From Bacillus sp. FJAT-22090 (GTDB taxonomy: Bacteria; Bacillota; Bacilli; Bacillales_A; Planococcaceae), in contig NZ_CP012601.1 of assembly GCF_001278755.1 (NCBI RefSeq), positions 868,001 through 932,000 on the forward strand: DNA of 64,000 bases. The letters are read 5' to 3'. A program made the position numbers and the translations under genes. Positions 16,145 to 24,168 of this stretch are shown here, piece by piece. Every line of letters starts with the position of its first letter. Within the stretch, counting starts at the first letter, position 1. Under the pieces are notes generated by a model that did not search any database, was not told where the DNA came from, and saw nothing but the letters and a program-made list of their open reading frames with translations.

Positions 16145-16198
16145 TTGAAAATGAAAGAATTTCAAAATAGCATGCTAATGAGAGGGATTACTTCTTAA
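16145..16198 (+). CDS. Possible leader peptide before the phosphotransferase
   Basis: TTG (or ATG 16151) behind a strong AAGGGGTGA; the product is 17 residues, KMKEFQNSMLMRGITS after the start. Its last third overlaps the 5' arm of a hairpin (GAGAGGGATTA 16180-16190 with TAATCCTCTC 16207-16216) just upstream of the RBS for the phosphotransferase at 16243. This is the layout of translational or transcriptional attenuation of resistance genes, but it could be a chance small ORF. Confidence 0.4.
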   Translation: MKMKEFQNSMLMRGITS

Positions 16199-16216
16199 CT
16201 AAGGTATAATCCTCTC
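16180..16216 (+). promoter_or_regulatory. Hairpin between leader ORF and phosphotransferase
   Basis: Stem GAGAGGGATTA / TAATCCTCTC, 16-base loop. It is not followed by a T-run, so it would act on translation or RNA stability, not as a classical terminator. Confidence 0.5.
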
Positions 16217-16242
16217 AAAGGTAATGGGAGGAAAAATAAGAG

Positions 16243-17229
16243 ATGATGAAATTAGAAAACATGGTACAAGTATTAGCTTCCGATACTGTCGCCCAGAGAC
16301 TCATTCAATTCTGGGAATACGACGAGGGAACACTGGAACTGTGGCGTGCAAGTTCAAACTTTGTGTATGCTTTTGAACGTAATCAAGTTCAATATTTTTT
16401 GAGATTTAGTTTTGAGCAAGATAAATCTATTGAACAATTAAAAGCTGAGTTAGAGTATATGCAATATCTACACTTAAATGGATTTCCAACTGTAACACCA
16501 ATTCAATCAATAAGTGGAGAACTTATTGAAACACTAATGACTCCTGAAGGAACGTATATTGCTGTTGTCTTTAGTGCAGCTAACGGAATTAATTTGAATT
16601 CCGATACAATTACCGATAAACAGATGGAGGAATGGGGAAAATCACTAGGCTCATTACATTGTTTGGCAAAAAAATTCGAGCCTGGATCTGAAAGAAGAAA
16701 AAGTTGGTTGGACACAGTACAGTTCATGGAAAGTGTATTTCAAAAGCATCCAACGGAACTTATTGCCCTAGAGGAGCTAGACAGGGTTACCGCTTGGCTT
16801 CAATCGATACCTACTGGAAATGATGTGTACGGATTGATACATTATGATTTCCAATTAGATAATATCTTTTTTGAAGAGAATAAGAATCATAGTTTCAATG
16901 TAATCGACTTTGATGATGCAATGTACCACTGGTATGCACTTGATATCGTTACAGCCCTTGATGATTTTATTGACGATGACAATCCTCATTCAAAATTAAT
17001 GATTCAGTCTTTTTTGAACGGATATCGTTCCAAAATGGTCCTAGAAAATGATGTAGTGGCTCAATTTCCACAATACCAAAGATATGCAAACTTATATAAG
17101 TTCTCCAAATTATTAAGATCTATGGATTATGAAGAAATTAATGATACTCCACATTGGTTTGATGAATTAAAGGTAAAGTTAGTTCGTGTTGCAGATGAAT
17201 TAAGAAAGACCTTTCAAATATCATGGTAA
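16243..17229 (+). CDS. Aminoglycoside phosphotransferase (APH) family kinase-like protein
   Basis: A 328-residue protein of the APH/choline kinase/homoserine kinase superfamily. The catalytic loop is GLIHYDFQLDNIFF (about residues 195-208, H-x-D-x-x-x-x-N) and the metal-binding segment is NVIDFDDAMYHW (D-F-D in place of DFG). The N-terminal lobe has VYAFERNQVQYFLRF, where the ATP-binding Lys is not obvious. The family phosphorylates small hydroxyl compounds including aminoglycosides and macrolides, but many members are not resistance enzymes. RBS GGGAGG. A cassette with a possible leader peptide upstream. Confidence 0.85.
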   Translation: MMKLENMVQVLASDTVAQRLIQFWEYDEGTLELWRASSNFVYAFERNQVQYFLRFSFEQDKSIEQLKAELEYMQYLHLNGFPTVTPIQSISGELIETLMTPEGTYIAVVFSAANGINLNSDTITDKQMEEWGKSLGSLHCLAKKFEPGSERRKSWLDTVQFMESVFQKHPTELIALEELDRVTAWLQSIPTGNDVYGLIHYDFQLDNIFFEENKNHSFNVIDFDDAMYHWYALDIVTALDDFIDDDNPHSKLMIQSFLNGYRSKMVLENDVVAQFPQYQRYANLYKFSKLLRSMDYEEINDTPHWFDELKVKLVRVADELRKTFQISW

Positions 17230-17299
17230 AAGGATACATGAAATTATACATGCACCTTGTAGTTCATGTTGCAAAGAAGAGATTGTGAAATATTGTACT

Positions 17300-17432
17300 A
17301 TAACTAAAGGGTGCTTTAGTTAATCAAGACCATCATATTTCGGTGGTCTATTTTTACGTCCAAAACATCAAGTATATTTCGGCGATCCATTGTGAAATGT
17401 TACACTTAAACTAACGCAGCAGTTTAGTTAAA
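17300..17432. repeat. attC-like repeat, long type
   Basis: Left TAACTAAAGGGTGC, hairpin GACCATC/GGTGGTC with T-run, ACGTCCAAAACATCAAG, TTGTGAAATGTTACACTT, right AACTAACGCAGCAG with TTTAGTTAAA. Confidence 0.82.
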
Positions 17433-17549
17433 TAAGGAACGAGTTACCAATGCATAAGTTTTAATATTTTGAGATAATTAAAAAGTTTCAAGGTAAGAGA
17501 TAAAACTTAATCTATTTAGAAATAATTTTTTAAATAATGGAGGTGCAAA

Positions 17550-18074
17550 ATGACAAGTATTACGGGATACACTTGTAACTGCTGTGGGAAATATCATGAA
17601 GAACTTCCTACAAGTTATGGAAGCCCTGCACCAGTTTATTATGATGATGTTGCACCTGAAGAACGTAAAGACAGGTTTAAATTAGATGATGACTTATGCA
17701 TTATGGATAATGAACATTTCTTTATTCGTGGATGGATTGAAATTCCTATTATCAGTACAGATGAACATTTAATTTGGGGTGTATGGGTATCATTAAGCGA
17801 AGCTAATTTTAATAAAACAAGTGCAATCTGGGACAAACAAGAATTGTTGGAACCAATGTTAGGTTGGTTATCCACCGCTTTGCCTTGTTATCCTGATACT
17901 GTGAATTTAAAAGCAAGGGTTCATTTTAGACCAAATGGAATTAGACCTTATATTGAACTCGAACCAACCGACCATCCCTTAGCAGTGGAATATAGAAATG
18001 GGGTAACCATTGAAAGGGTACAAGAGATAGCTGGTGAACTATGTGTTATTAGTGATAATCGAGAAAAAAAGTAA
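17550..18074 (+). CDS. DUF2199 domain protein
   Basis: A 174-residue protein that fits DUF2199: an N-terminal zinc-ribbon-like YTCNCCGKYHEELPTSYG (C-x2-C), then DDDLCIMDNEHFFIRGWIEIPI and the tryptophan-rich HLIWGVWVSLSEANF, ending with RFRPNG-like VHFRPNGIRPYIELEPTDHPLAVEY. The family is common in cassettes and toxin-immunity neighbourhoods of many bacteria, function unknown. RBS TGGAGGTG. Single-gene cassette. Confidence 0.88.
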   Translation: MTSITGYTCNCCGKYHEELPTSYGSPAPVYYDDVAPEERKDRFKLDDDLCIMDNEHFFIRGWIEIPIISTDEHLIWGVWVSLSEANFNKTSAIWDKQELLEPMLGWLSTALPCYPDTVNLKARVHFRPNGIRPYIELEPTDHPLAVEYRNGVTIERVQEIAGELCVISDNREKK

Positions 18075-18094
18075 ACGTTTTGAATCTATGCTTC

Positions 18095-18224
18095 TTCAAC
18101 AAGATGTGCGTTAGAAAAACAAGATCATCATTTCGATGGTCTATTTTTCATCCAAAACATCAGGTAGATCTCAGAAATGCATTGTGAAATGTTACACTTA
18201 AACTAACGAAGCAATTTAGTTTAA
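18095..18224. repeat. attC-like repeat, long type, left box altered
   Basis: Left TTCAACAAGATGTGCGTTAG (core changed), hairpin ATCATC/GATGGT with T-run, TTGTGAAATGTTACACTT, right AACTAACGAAGCAATTTAGTTTAA. Confidence 0.75.
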
Positions 18225-18293
18225 GAAGGAAACGGTCTTTACAACGTCGAATTTAATTACATAAAAACTAACTCTTAAATTAAGGTGGGGCAT

Positions 18294-18890
18294 ATGGGTA
18301 GAATTCCAACTGGACCAATTATTGAAGGTGGAAAAAAAGCAGGTAAAATAATTAAAGAAAACCGCAAAGAAATTATGGCAGTATTAGGTTTATTGAGTGC
18401 TGCAGGAAAGGTAATAAAAGAAAATACTGTTAAGAAAAAAGAATCAAACAAAACTGAAGGAAAATTGCATCATAGGAAAGGGCGTTATGATCATTATAAA
18501 ATTAAAATACTAATGGAATTGGATAGCCAAAACAGGAATGAGCTTTTTCAATATATACTTGAAGTAAAACAATTTATTCAACAGATTAAAAATGAAGAAA
18601 ATAAGGAATTGGGAGTAAAAAAGCCTATTCATAAAAAAAGAATTAAAAATTGGAATGATATTCTTATTCAAATTAAAGATAAAATGTATACAAAAGATTA
18701 TCTTGAATTTATTAAAATTTATAACAACCCAAGTTATCATAGTGAATATTTTAAAGGTTTTGAGGGTCTTGTTGAGAAATTTAAAAAACTAAATAATCGA
18801 GAAAAACATGATGATTTATTGAAATATATTGCAGAAATAACAAATAGGAGCATTGAGCAAATCAAAAAGGATTTTTCACTAACCGACTAA
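18294..18890 (+). CDS. Hypothetical basic protein, 198 residues
   Basis: ATG 18294 follows AAGGTGGGG. The N-terminus (GRIPTGPIIEGGKKAGKIIKENRKEIMAVLGLLSAAGKVI) is glycine/lysine-rich with a short hydrophobic helix, and the rest is rich in Lys and predicted helical with a DHYKIKILMELDSQNRNELFQYILEV segment. It could associate with membranes or nucleic acids; no family recognised. A similar GGKKAGKIIKENRK start is seen in small phage-like proteins, but this is not enough for a call. Confidence 0.65.
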   Translation: MGRIPTGPIIEGGKKAGKIIKENRKEIMAVLGLLSAAGKVIKENTVKKKESNKTEGKLHHRKGRYDHYKIKILMELDSQNRNELFQYILEVKQFIQQIKNEENKELGVKKPIHKKRIKNWNDILIQIKDKMYTKDYLEFIKIYNNPSYHSEYFKGFEGLVEKFKKLNNREKHDDLLKYIAEITNRSIEQIKKDFSLTD

Positions 18891-19054
18891 AATATACTCC
18901 TTTTTTTGGAAGGTATATATCTATTGATCAATTATTTTTAAACTTTTTTAGAGTAGTAAGGATAGTGAACGATACAAAAAACTGTAATAAAAACCGTGAG
19001 ACTTATTCAATTAATTGTGGCAATATTACTTAAGACCAATACAGATAAATCTTA

Positions 19055-19136
19055 TTCAACTAACGGGTGCTTTAGTTAAATAAACTGGGTTGCTTAGGCA
19101 ACTCTTTTTTCTTATTGAACTAACGAGGCAGAATAA
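19055..19136. repeat. attC-like repeat, short type, right arm cut
   Basis: TTCAACTAACGGGTGC, TTTAGTTAAA, hairpin GGGTTGCTTAGGCAACTC with T-run, TTGAACTAACGAGGCAG, then GAATAAAT instead of TTTAGTTGAA. The right outer arm is lost. Confidence 0.7.
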
Positions 19137-19262
19137 ATATTGAAATTAAATGTATTTTTCATCTTCATATGGAGCTTTTTTCTTTAGTTTGTGGAAAATG
19201 GTGTTAGAATAAATAATGTTGTATACGTAGTCTTTAGTTTATTTTTTGGGGGAAGTATATAT

Positions 19263-19825
19263 ATGAAAACAATTGCAGTTTACTGTGGTTCTAGTACGGG
19301 AAATGATCCCAACTATATGAAGGAAGCAAGAAATTTAGGGAAGTTTTGGTGAATAATGGATTAAACCTTGTCTATGGAGGAGCAACAGTTGGTTGAATGG
19401 GTGCAGTTGCTGATGCTGTGATGGAAGCAGGTGGAAAGGTAATTGGCGTTATACCTGAGAAGTTAAAAAATGTTGAAATAGCACATCAAAAACTATCTGA
19501 ACTTCATGTCGTTAACACTATGCATGAAAGAAAGGCATTAATGGCAGAGTATGCTGATGGGTTTATTGCATTGCCTGGCGGTTCTGGGACTTTAGAGGAA
19601 TGGTTTGAAGTATTTACTTGGGCTCAACTAGGATACCACAATAAACCTTGTGCATTACTCAATATCAACAATTACTACACACCAATTTTATCTCTTTTTG
19701 ATCATATGATCGACCAAGGATTTGTAAAATCGGAGTATAAAGATTTAATAGTCATTGACAATAATTCAAAAGAGTTAGTAAAAAAACTTAAGGATTACAA
19801 AAGTACCTATATACATAAATGGTAA
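19263..19825 (+). pseudogene. Broken LOG-family (TIGR00730) protein
   Basis: Starts KTIAVYCGSSTGNDPNYMKEARNLGK, then a one-base loss near 19346 shifts the frame (NNGLNLVYGGATVG follows), and an in-frame TGA replaces the residue before MGAVADAVMEAGGK at 19395. The rest has the family motif LPGGSGTLEEWFE (PGGxGTxxE) and M-x-ERK. LOG-type enzymes hydrolyse nucleoside 5'-monophosphates to base and ribose 5-phosphate. A MazG-like gene follows 50 bases downstream. A second, intact copy of the same pair is at 21846-22844. Confidence 0.88.
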
Positions 19826-19875
19826 TAATAAAATTAAAATAACTTCAGAAATAATTAAAGAAAGAGGAAGAAATC

Positions 19876-20169
19876 TTGGAACAGCTGCTAAAAGAAATTA
19901 AGTTACTCAGTGAAAAAGAACCAAAAACGTTAGAGCAAATGGCATTAAAGCTATCAGAGGAAGTTGGCGAAACCTCTCAAGCTGTACTATCTTACATAAA
20001 AGCAAGTGGAAGTGAGTACAAACAATTAGGAATCGAAGATGTAAAAGAAGAATGTATTGATGTTATTTTAGTAGCCTTAGCTATGTTTTACAAATTATCC
20101 GAGAACGATAAAGAATTACACGAGTTAATTAGTAAAAAGTTGGATAAATGGGAAAGCAAAATCAGTTAA
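19876..20169 (+). CDS. MazG-like nucleotide pyrophosphohydrolase, copy 1
   Basis: TTG start behind AAGAGGAAG. A 97-residue all-helical protein with the MazG/all-alpha NTP-PPase metal motif: LKLSEEVGETSQAV (E-E-x-x-E, residues 24-37) and VKEECIDVILVALAMFYKL (E-x-x-D, residues 57-75). Such enzymes hydrolyse NTPs to NMPs and pyrophosphate. It follows the broken LOG-like gene; together the pair could take NTP to base and ribose 5-phosphate. Its terminator was later split by an IS3 element. Confidence 0.88.
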   Translation: MEQLLKEIKLLSEKEPKTLEQMALKLSEEVGETSQAVLSYIKASGSEYKQLGIEDVKEECIDVILVALAMFYKLSENDKELHELISKKLDKWESKIS

Positions 20170-20216
20170 CGAATTTTCGTTCGTTTAGTAAAATAGTAAA
20201 AATTTTAATTATACCT

Positions 20217-20247
20217 TCTTTAACTAACGGAAGTATTTGTTCAACAA
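20217..20247. repeat. Degenerate attC-like left arm
   Basis: TTTAACTAACGGAAGTATTTGTTCAAC; the usual GGGTGC is GGAAGT. No right arm before the IS element. Confidence 0.45.
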
Positions 20248-20355
20248 TGCTTTGCAATGATCTTCAATAATCGGGCGCTTTCCTTTAGGAATGTGTCTTT
20301 TACTTTTTGACCAGAATAGGAAATGGATTTAAGGAAAAACTCATTTTAAATAGGG

Positions 20356-20364
20356 AAACAGACC
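20356..20364 (+). terminator. 5' arm of a terminator split by an IS3 element
   Basis: AAACAGACC here pairs with GGTCTGTTTTTTT at 21828-21840. Removing the IS and one TAA copy restores a stem of 9 bp with a loop AAGGGTAATGACTC and a T-run. Confidence 0.8.
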
Positions 20365-20408
20365 AAGGGTAATGAAGTGACCCCTAAAAGTTAGACACGG
20401 TTATTTCA

Positions 20409-21218
20409 TTAGGCAGCTTGGTAAAAATGAGTTCGGTATTGCACCGGACTCATTTTTAATTTTGCCTTCATCCGTTTCGTGTTGTAATACATAATATACT
20501 TTTCTAATTCGATTTTAAAATGCTCCACACTTTCAAACTCCTTTAAGTAGAGGAATTCCGATTTCATAATGCCGAAGAAATTCTCCATCACAGAGTTGTC
20601 GTAACAGTTTCCTTTACGAGACATACTTTGTACAATACCCCTACATTCTAATGCGTGACGATATTGCTTCATTTGATAATGCCAGCCTTGGTCTGAATGC
20701 ATCAGTAGTTGGTGGTCCTCAGGTAAGCGTTCTAAAGCTTTCTCTAACATTTCTGAAACAAGTGAATACGTTGGTCTAGAGCCGATTGTATACGTAATAA
20801 TTTCTCCGTTAAATAAATCTAAAACAGGCGATAAGTAAAGCTTCTCGCCAAGTAGTTTAAACTCCGTAATATCCGTTACCCATTTCTGATTGGGGGTATC
20901 TGCAGTAAAATGGCGGTCTAAAATGTTTGGTGCCATCTTACCAACAGTACCTTTATAAGACCTATATTTTTTCATACGCACAACACACTTTAGACCTAGC
21001 TCTTTCATAATGCGTTGAACCTTCTTATGATTTACTTTTTGCCCACGGTTCGCTAGCTCATCGCGAATACGACGGTATCCGTAACGACCTTCATGCTCTT
21101 CATAAATCGCTTTAATTTCAGCTTTTAAATCGGCATCTGAATCTGGACGGTTCATTCGCTTCACTAAATCATAATATGTGCTTCGTGGAATGCCAGCGAG
21201 CTCAACGAGCTCCTTCAC
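20409..21218 (-). CDS. IS3/IS150 transposase OrfB (DDE integrase core), copy 1
   Basis: A 269-residue rve-type integrase from its first ATG. The DDE residues are visible: D in KWVTDITEF, D in [12 protein letters not shown] in NSVMENFFGIMKSE, with the family's KGNCYDNS. The N-terminal HTH_21 region reads [13 protein letters not shown]. The frame is open upstream of this ATG and overlaps the end of orfA, so the active protein is probably an OrfAB fusion made by -1 frameshifting. Copy 2 at 35505 is a different member of the same family (clearly diverged). Confidence 0.93.
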   Translation of the reverse strand: MKELVELAGIPRSTYYDLVKRMNRPDSDADLKAEIKAIYEEHEGRYGYRRIRDELANRGQKVNHKKVQRIMKELGLKCVVRMKKYRSYKGTVGKMAPNILDRHFTADTPNQKWVTDITEFKLLGEKLYLSPVLDLFNGEIITYTIGSRPTYSLVSEMLEKALERLPEDHQLLMHSDQGWHYQMKQYRHALECRGIVQSMSRKGNCYDNSVMENFFGIMKSEFLYLKEFESVEHFKIELEKYIMYYNTKRMKAKLKMSPVQYRTHFYQAA

Positions 21219-21244
21219 CGGATATTTATGCCTTAATTCATAGA

Positions 21245-21763
21245 CTACTTGTATTTTGTCTTGTTTGGTGATTTTTCCTTGTTTTGAACTAAGGCATTCA
21301 ACTTTTTTAAATACTCGTTTTCCATTTCAAGTTGCTTAATGCGTGCTTCAAGCGCTTCGAATGACCCTTCAACTGGAACTCGTTTTGATTGTTTATTTGA
21401 CTCTTTTTTCATAGATGGACGCCCCTTTTCCTTTGATTTCAGAGCGTCAATACCAACTGTGTTGAACAATTTAACCCATTTATGTACCGTTGATGGGGAT
21501 GGGATGTTAAAAATCGCAGCTGCTTCATTAGGAGTTACTCCAAAATCATTTATAAAGTTTAGTACACCAATTTTAAAGTTCAAATCATAATTTGTATAGG
21601 AAGAACGAAAAGCTTCTACTCCATTTGCTTTATACTGGGCTACCCAATCCTTTAACGGACTTAAGCTAATATTAAATTGATCAGCTATAGTTTTAAATGA
21701 ATCTGTTCCCTTTAGATAGGTTAAAACTGCCTGTAATTTTAATTCTGAACTATATTTTGTCAT
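21245..21763 (-). CDS. IS3/IS150 transposase OrfA (helix-turn-helix), copy 1
   Basis: A 172-residue OrfA with two helix-turn-helix motifs (LKLQAVLTYLKGTDSFKTIADQFNISLSPLKDW and NFINDFGVTPNEAAAIFNIPSPSTVHKW), a KEKGRPSMKK linker and a leucine-zipper-like coiled coil [24 protein letters not shown] near the C-terminus that mediates oligomerisation. The end overlaps the open frame of orfB, as usual for IS3 elements. Confidence 0.92.
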   Translation of the reverse strand: MTKYSSELKLQAVLTYLKGTDSFKTIADQFNISLSPLKDWVAQYKANGVEAFRSSYTNYDLNFKIGVLNFINDFGVTPNEAAAIFNIPSPSTVHKWVKLFNTVGIDALKSKEKGRPSMKKESNKQSKRVPVEGSFEALEARIKQLEMENEYLKKLNALVQNKEKSPNKTKYK

Positions 21764-21827
21764 AGAAAAAATGCACCTCCAATTGTTAGATGGTGTCTAA
21801 CAAATGGGGTGCAGTTCATAATGACTC

Positions 21828-21840
21828 GGTCTGTTTTTTT
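21828..21840 (+). terminator. 3' arm and T-run of the terminator split by the IS3 element
   Basis: GGTCTGTTTTTTT; partner of 20356-20364. It probably worked for both the MazG-like gene (+) and the LOG-like gene (-). Confidence 0.8.
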
Positions 21841-21845
21841 AACTA

Positions 21846-22427
21846 TCAGATCTGTTTTTCAGTAATGTAAGTTTTTACAGTTGGTGGTTCATATGTATTG
21901 AATTTATCAAGGATCCCTTTTGGTTCACTATCGACTAATGCCATGTTACGGTACTTTTCATGTAAAAACTGTTCCTCTGACATATGATTAAATAACGCAA
22001 TAAGAGGATCATAATAATGATTTATATTTAAGAGACCACATGGTTTATGATGGAGCCCTAACTGAGCCCAAGTAAAAATTTCAAAGAACTCTTCTAAAGT
22101 TCCTGGCCCACCAGGCAAAGCTATAAATCCATCAGCAAGCTCTGCCATTTTCGCTTTTCTCTCATGCATTGAATCTACGATGATCAGCTCTGACAAGTTT
22201 TTATGAGCTATCTCTCTATTATCTAGAAAACTTGGCATAACACCAATTACGTATCCTCCCTCATTCAGAACTGAATCTGCAACAGCACCCATAATTCCAA
22301 CACTCGCTCCACCATAAACAAGTGCAATATTTCGTTTAGCTAGTTCTTTACCAAGTTTTTTCGCACCTTCTAGATAGACATCAGATGCTCCGTTACTCGA
22401 TCCACAAAATACGGCTAACTTTTTCAA
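21846..22427 (-). CDS. LOG-family protein (TIGR00730 Rossmann fold, nucleoside monophosphate phosphoribohydrolase-like)
   Basis: A 193-residue protein starting KKLAVFCGSSNGASDVYLEGA, with YGGASVGIMGAVADSVLNEGG and the catalytic motifs M-x-ERKAKMAE and LPGGPGTLEEFFEIFTWAQLGLH (PGGxGTxxE), the LOG/cytokinin-activating phosphoribohydrolase signature. The reaction known for the family is AMP-type nucleotide to base plus ribose 5-phosphate. It is divergent from a MazG-like gene (22524) with about 96 bases between the starts, and is the intact relative of the broken gene at 19263. Confidence 0.92.
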   Translation of the reverse strand: MKKLAVFCGSSNGASDVYLEGAKKLGKELAKRNIALVYGGASVGIMGAVADSVLNEGGYVIGVMPSFLDNREIAHKNLSELIIVDSMHERKAKMAELADGFIALPGGPGTLEEFFEIFTWAQLGLHHKPCGLLNINHYYDPLIALFNHMSEEQFLHEKYRNMALVDSEPKGILDKFNTYEPPTVKTYITEKQI

Positions 22428-22523
22428 TATATTCGCCTCCTAAAGAATCACACCATTAAAGATTATATAATACTTTCATTTTTTTTGTTAAACTTAAAGT
22501 ATTGAATTGGAGGTTAGATGAAA

Positions 22524-22844
22524 ATGAATGTAACTGAATTTCAACAATGGGTAAAGGATTATTATGAAAGTAGGGGCTGGTCTGAGTTAGACATATTTAT
22601 TCGTATTGGCTTTTTAGCAGAAGAAACGGGCGAGGTTGCACGAGCTATAAGAGCTCTTGAGATTGGTAGGGATAGGCCTGATGAAATAAGGGGCTCTTAT
22701 GAGGAAAATAAACAGGAGTTAACTGAAGAGTTAGGAGATGTACTGGGTAATTTAATTGTGATTGCAAACAAGTACAATATCCCACTAGAAGAAGTGTTTC
22801 AGTCACATAAAAAGAAACTCTCAGATCGTTATTCTAATGATTAG
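22524..22844 (+). CDS. MazG-like nucleotide pyrophosphohydrolase, copy 2
   Basis: A 106-residue MazG-type protein with GFLAEETGEVARAIRALE (E-E-x-x-E) and KQELTEELGDVLGNLIVIANKY (E-E-x-x-D), ending SHKKKLSDRYS, the usual K-K-K/L-x-x-R tail. ATG 22524 is preferred because GGAGG lies 8-9 bases before it; ATG 22518 is too close. It diverges from the LOG-like gene. This is a different MazG subgroup from the one at 19876, so the LOG+MazG pairing has arisen or been kept twice. Confidence 0.9.
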   Translation: MNVTEFQQWVKDYYESRGWSELDIFIRIGFLAEETGEVARAIRALEIGRDRPDEIRGSYEENKQELTEELGDVLGNLIVIANKYNIPLEEVFQSHKKKLSDRYSND

Positions 22845-22982
22845 ACAAATAAACCTTTTTTCAACAATAGGGCGCATTTCTTGAGTAAGTGCGTCTTTTT
22901 GAATTGGGCCAGATAATTTAATAACACTTGGAAGATAATTTGGATACTTATGTTTAAAAGTAGAGATTGTGAAGAAATGTAC

Positions 22983-23068
22983 TTAAACTAACGGGTGCTT
23001 TAGCAGAACAAGAGGCTGCCTTGAGAGGTAGCTTTTTCTTATTGAGCTAACGCGGCAGTTTAGTTGAG
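22983..23068. repeat. attC-like repeat, short type
   Basis: TTAAACTAACGGGTGC, hairpin GGCTGCCTTGAGAGGTAGC with T-run, TTGAGCTAACGCGGCAG with TTTAGTTGAG. Confidence 0.82.
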
Positions 23069-23221
23069 GTAGGTATGTAGTAATCCAGAAAGTTCTTTGG
23101 AGTGAAAATAGTTGGATGGAAAAACAAATATTTGAGGTATGGCTGGTATAGGATACGATATCTGTAGATTAGTGGTTTGAAATAATGTTGTGGTATAATT
23201 GGGAAAAAAAGGAGTGAAATT

Positions 23222-23620
23222 ATGAAAAAGATAATTCCTTCAGTCTTATTATTAGTCTTAGCCTTTACTACTTTTTTTGTAAAAACAGAAGCTGCAATGC
23301 CTACAAAAATTATGTGGGATAACATGGAGCTTAAAACAGGACAAATAGGTAGGGTTACGATGTTAAAATCAGGATTTACCATATCTAAATATGAGAATGG
23401 TGAATTTCGTCCAGCTAGAGTTGTTAAAAAAGGAGAAGTATTTAGAGTATACGGGATAAAAGTAGCTACTTATGCAACTCACTTAGATTTAGGAAATAAT
23501 TTATGGGCATACCATAGTAGCCATAGAAGTGATGGTAGTCATGTTTATCTTCAAAAGACGGTTAATTATGAGACACCCTCAAAGTCTAAATTAGCGTTGC
23601 TAAAAGAGTATAGTAAATAA
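23222..23620 (+). CDS. Secreted protein with a C-terminal domain shared with the LRR protein at 62306
   Basis: A 132-residue protein with a signal peptide (KKIIPSVLLLVLAFTTFFVKTEAA) and a mature part MPTKIMWDNMELKTGQIGR ... KGEVFRVYGIK ... KTVNYETPSKSKLALL. This aligns with the last 90 residues of the LRR/Ig-like protein at 62306-64000 (FWKGLELKKGQSGLITITK ... PGEVYRVYRYD ... GYVKYETPSKAVLTQV). It is thus a free-standing copy of a cell-surface domain, possibly SH3-like. RBS AAAGGAG. A single-gene cassette. Confidence 0.82.
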   Translation: MKKIIPSVLLLVLAFTTFFVKTEAAMPTKIMWDNMELKTGQIGRVTMLKSGFTISKYENGEFRPARVVKKGEVFRVYGIKVATYATHLDLGNNLWAYHSSHRSDGSHVYLQKTVNYETPSKSKLALLKEYSK

Positions 23621-23650
23621 TTTCAGAAGAACCAATTATTTTGTTATCTT

Positions 23651-23738
23651 AATCAAATTACGGGTGCTTTATTTAAAAAACATCGGGTAGCTTACGCTGC
23701 CCTTTTTCTTATTGAACTAACGGGGCAGTTTAGTTCAA
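23651..23738. repeat. attC-like repeat, short type
   Basis: Left AATCAAATTACGGGTGC (weak), hairpin GGTAGCTTACGCTGCC with T-run, TTGAACTAACGGGGCAG with TTTAGTTCAA. Confidence 0.75.
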
Positions 23739-23817
23739 TAAGAACTTAAATTTTTTTAAATAATACCTTGTATTATATAGTAATATATATTATAACCATT
23801 ATAGGAGGTGGACAATT

Positions 23818-24168
23818 TTGGAAGTAAATAAAGAGGTTTTAAAAGGTCATATTGATACGATAATTTTATCGTTACTACAAATCAGAGATATGTACGGATA
23901 TGAGTTAGCTAAATTGGTTCGAGAAAAAAGCGATGAACAGTTTGAATTGAAAGAAGGTACGCTTTATTTATCTTTAAAACGATTAGAAAAAAATAAATTT
24001 ATTGAATCTTATTGGGGCGATGAACAAGGACCAGGGGGCAGAAGGAAATATTATAAACTCACGCGATTAGGTGAAGAAGGTTTTGAACAAAAGCGTTTGG
24101 AGTGGGAATTTGTTAAAAAATTGATTGATTCCTTTTTGGAAGGAGGAAAAAGATATGAAGCAAATTGA
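23818..24168 (+). CDS. PadR family transcriptional regulator
   Basis: TTG start behind ATAGGAGGTG. A 116-residue winged-helix PadR protein: GHIDTIILSLLQIRDMYGYEL and LKEGTLYLSLKRLEKNKFIESYW, followed by GGRRKYYKLTRLGEEG, the family core. It overlaps the following HAAS-type gene by 14 bases, which shows translational coupling. PadR/HAAS pairs usually control a membrane-stress or sporulation-linked envelope function. Confidence 0.92.
   Translation: MEVNKEVLKGHIDTIILSLLQIRDMYGYELAKLVREKSDEQFELKEGTLYLSLKRLEKNKFIESYWGDEQGPGGRRKYYKLTRLGEEGFEQKRLEWEFVKKLIDSFLEGGKRYEAN

Larger units (their letters stand above)
20373..21818. mobile_element. IS3-family (IS150-like) insertion sequence, copy 1
   Basis: About 1446 bp with imperfect ends TGAAGTGACCCCTAAAAG and TGAACTGCACCCCATTTG, both running into TTAGACAC, and a 3-bp target duplication TAA (20370-20372 and 21819-21821). 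It carries orfA and orfB on the - strand, both seemingly intact. The element sits in the loop of a rho-independent terminator. Confidence 0.9.
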
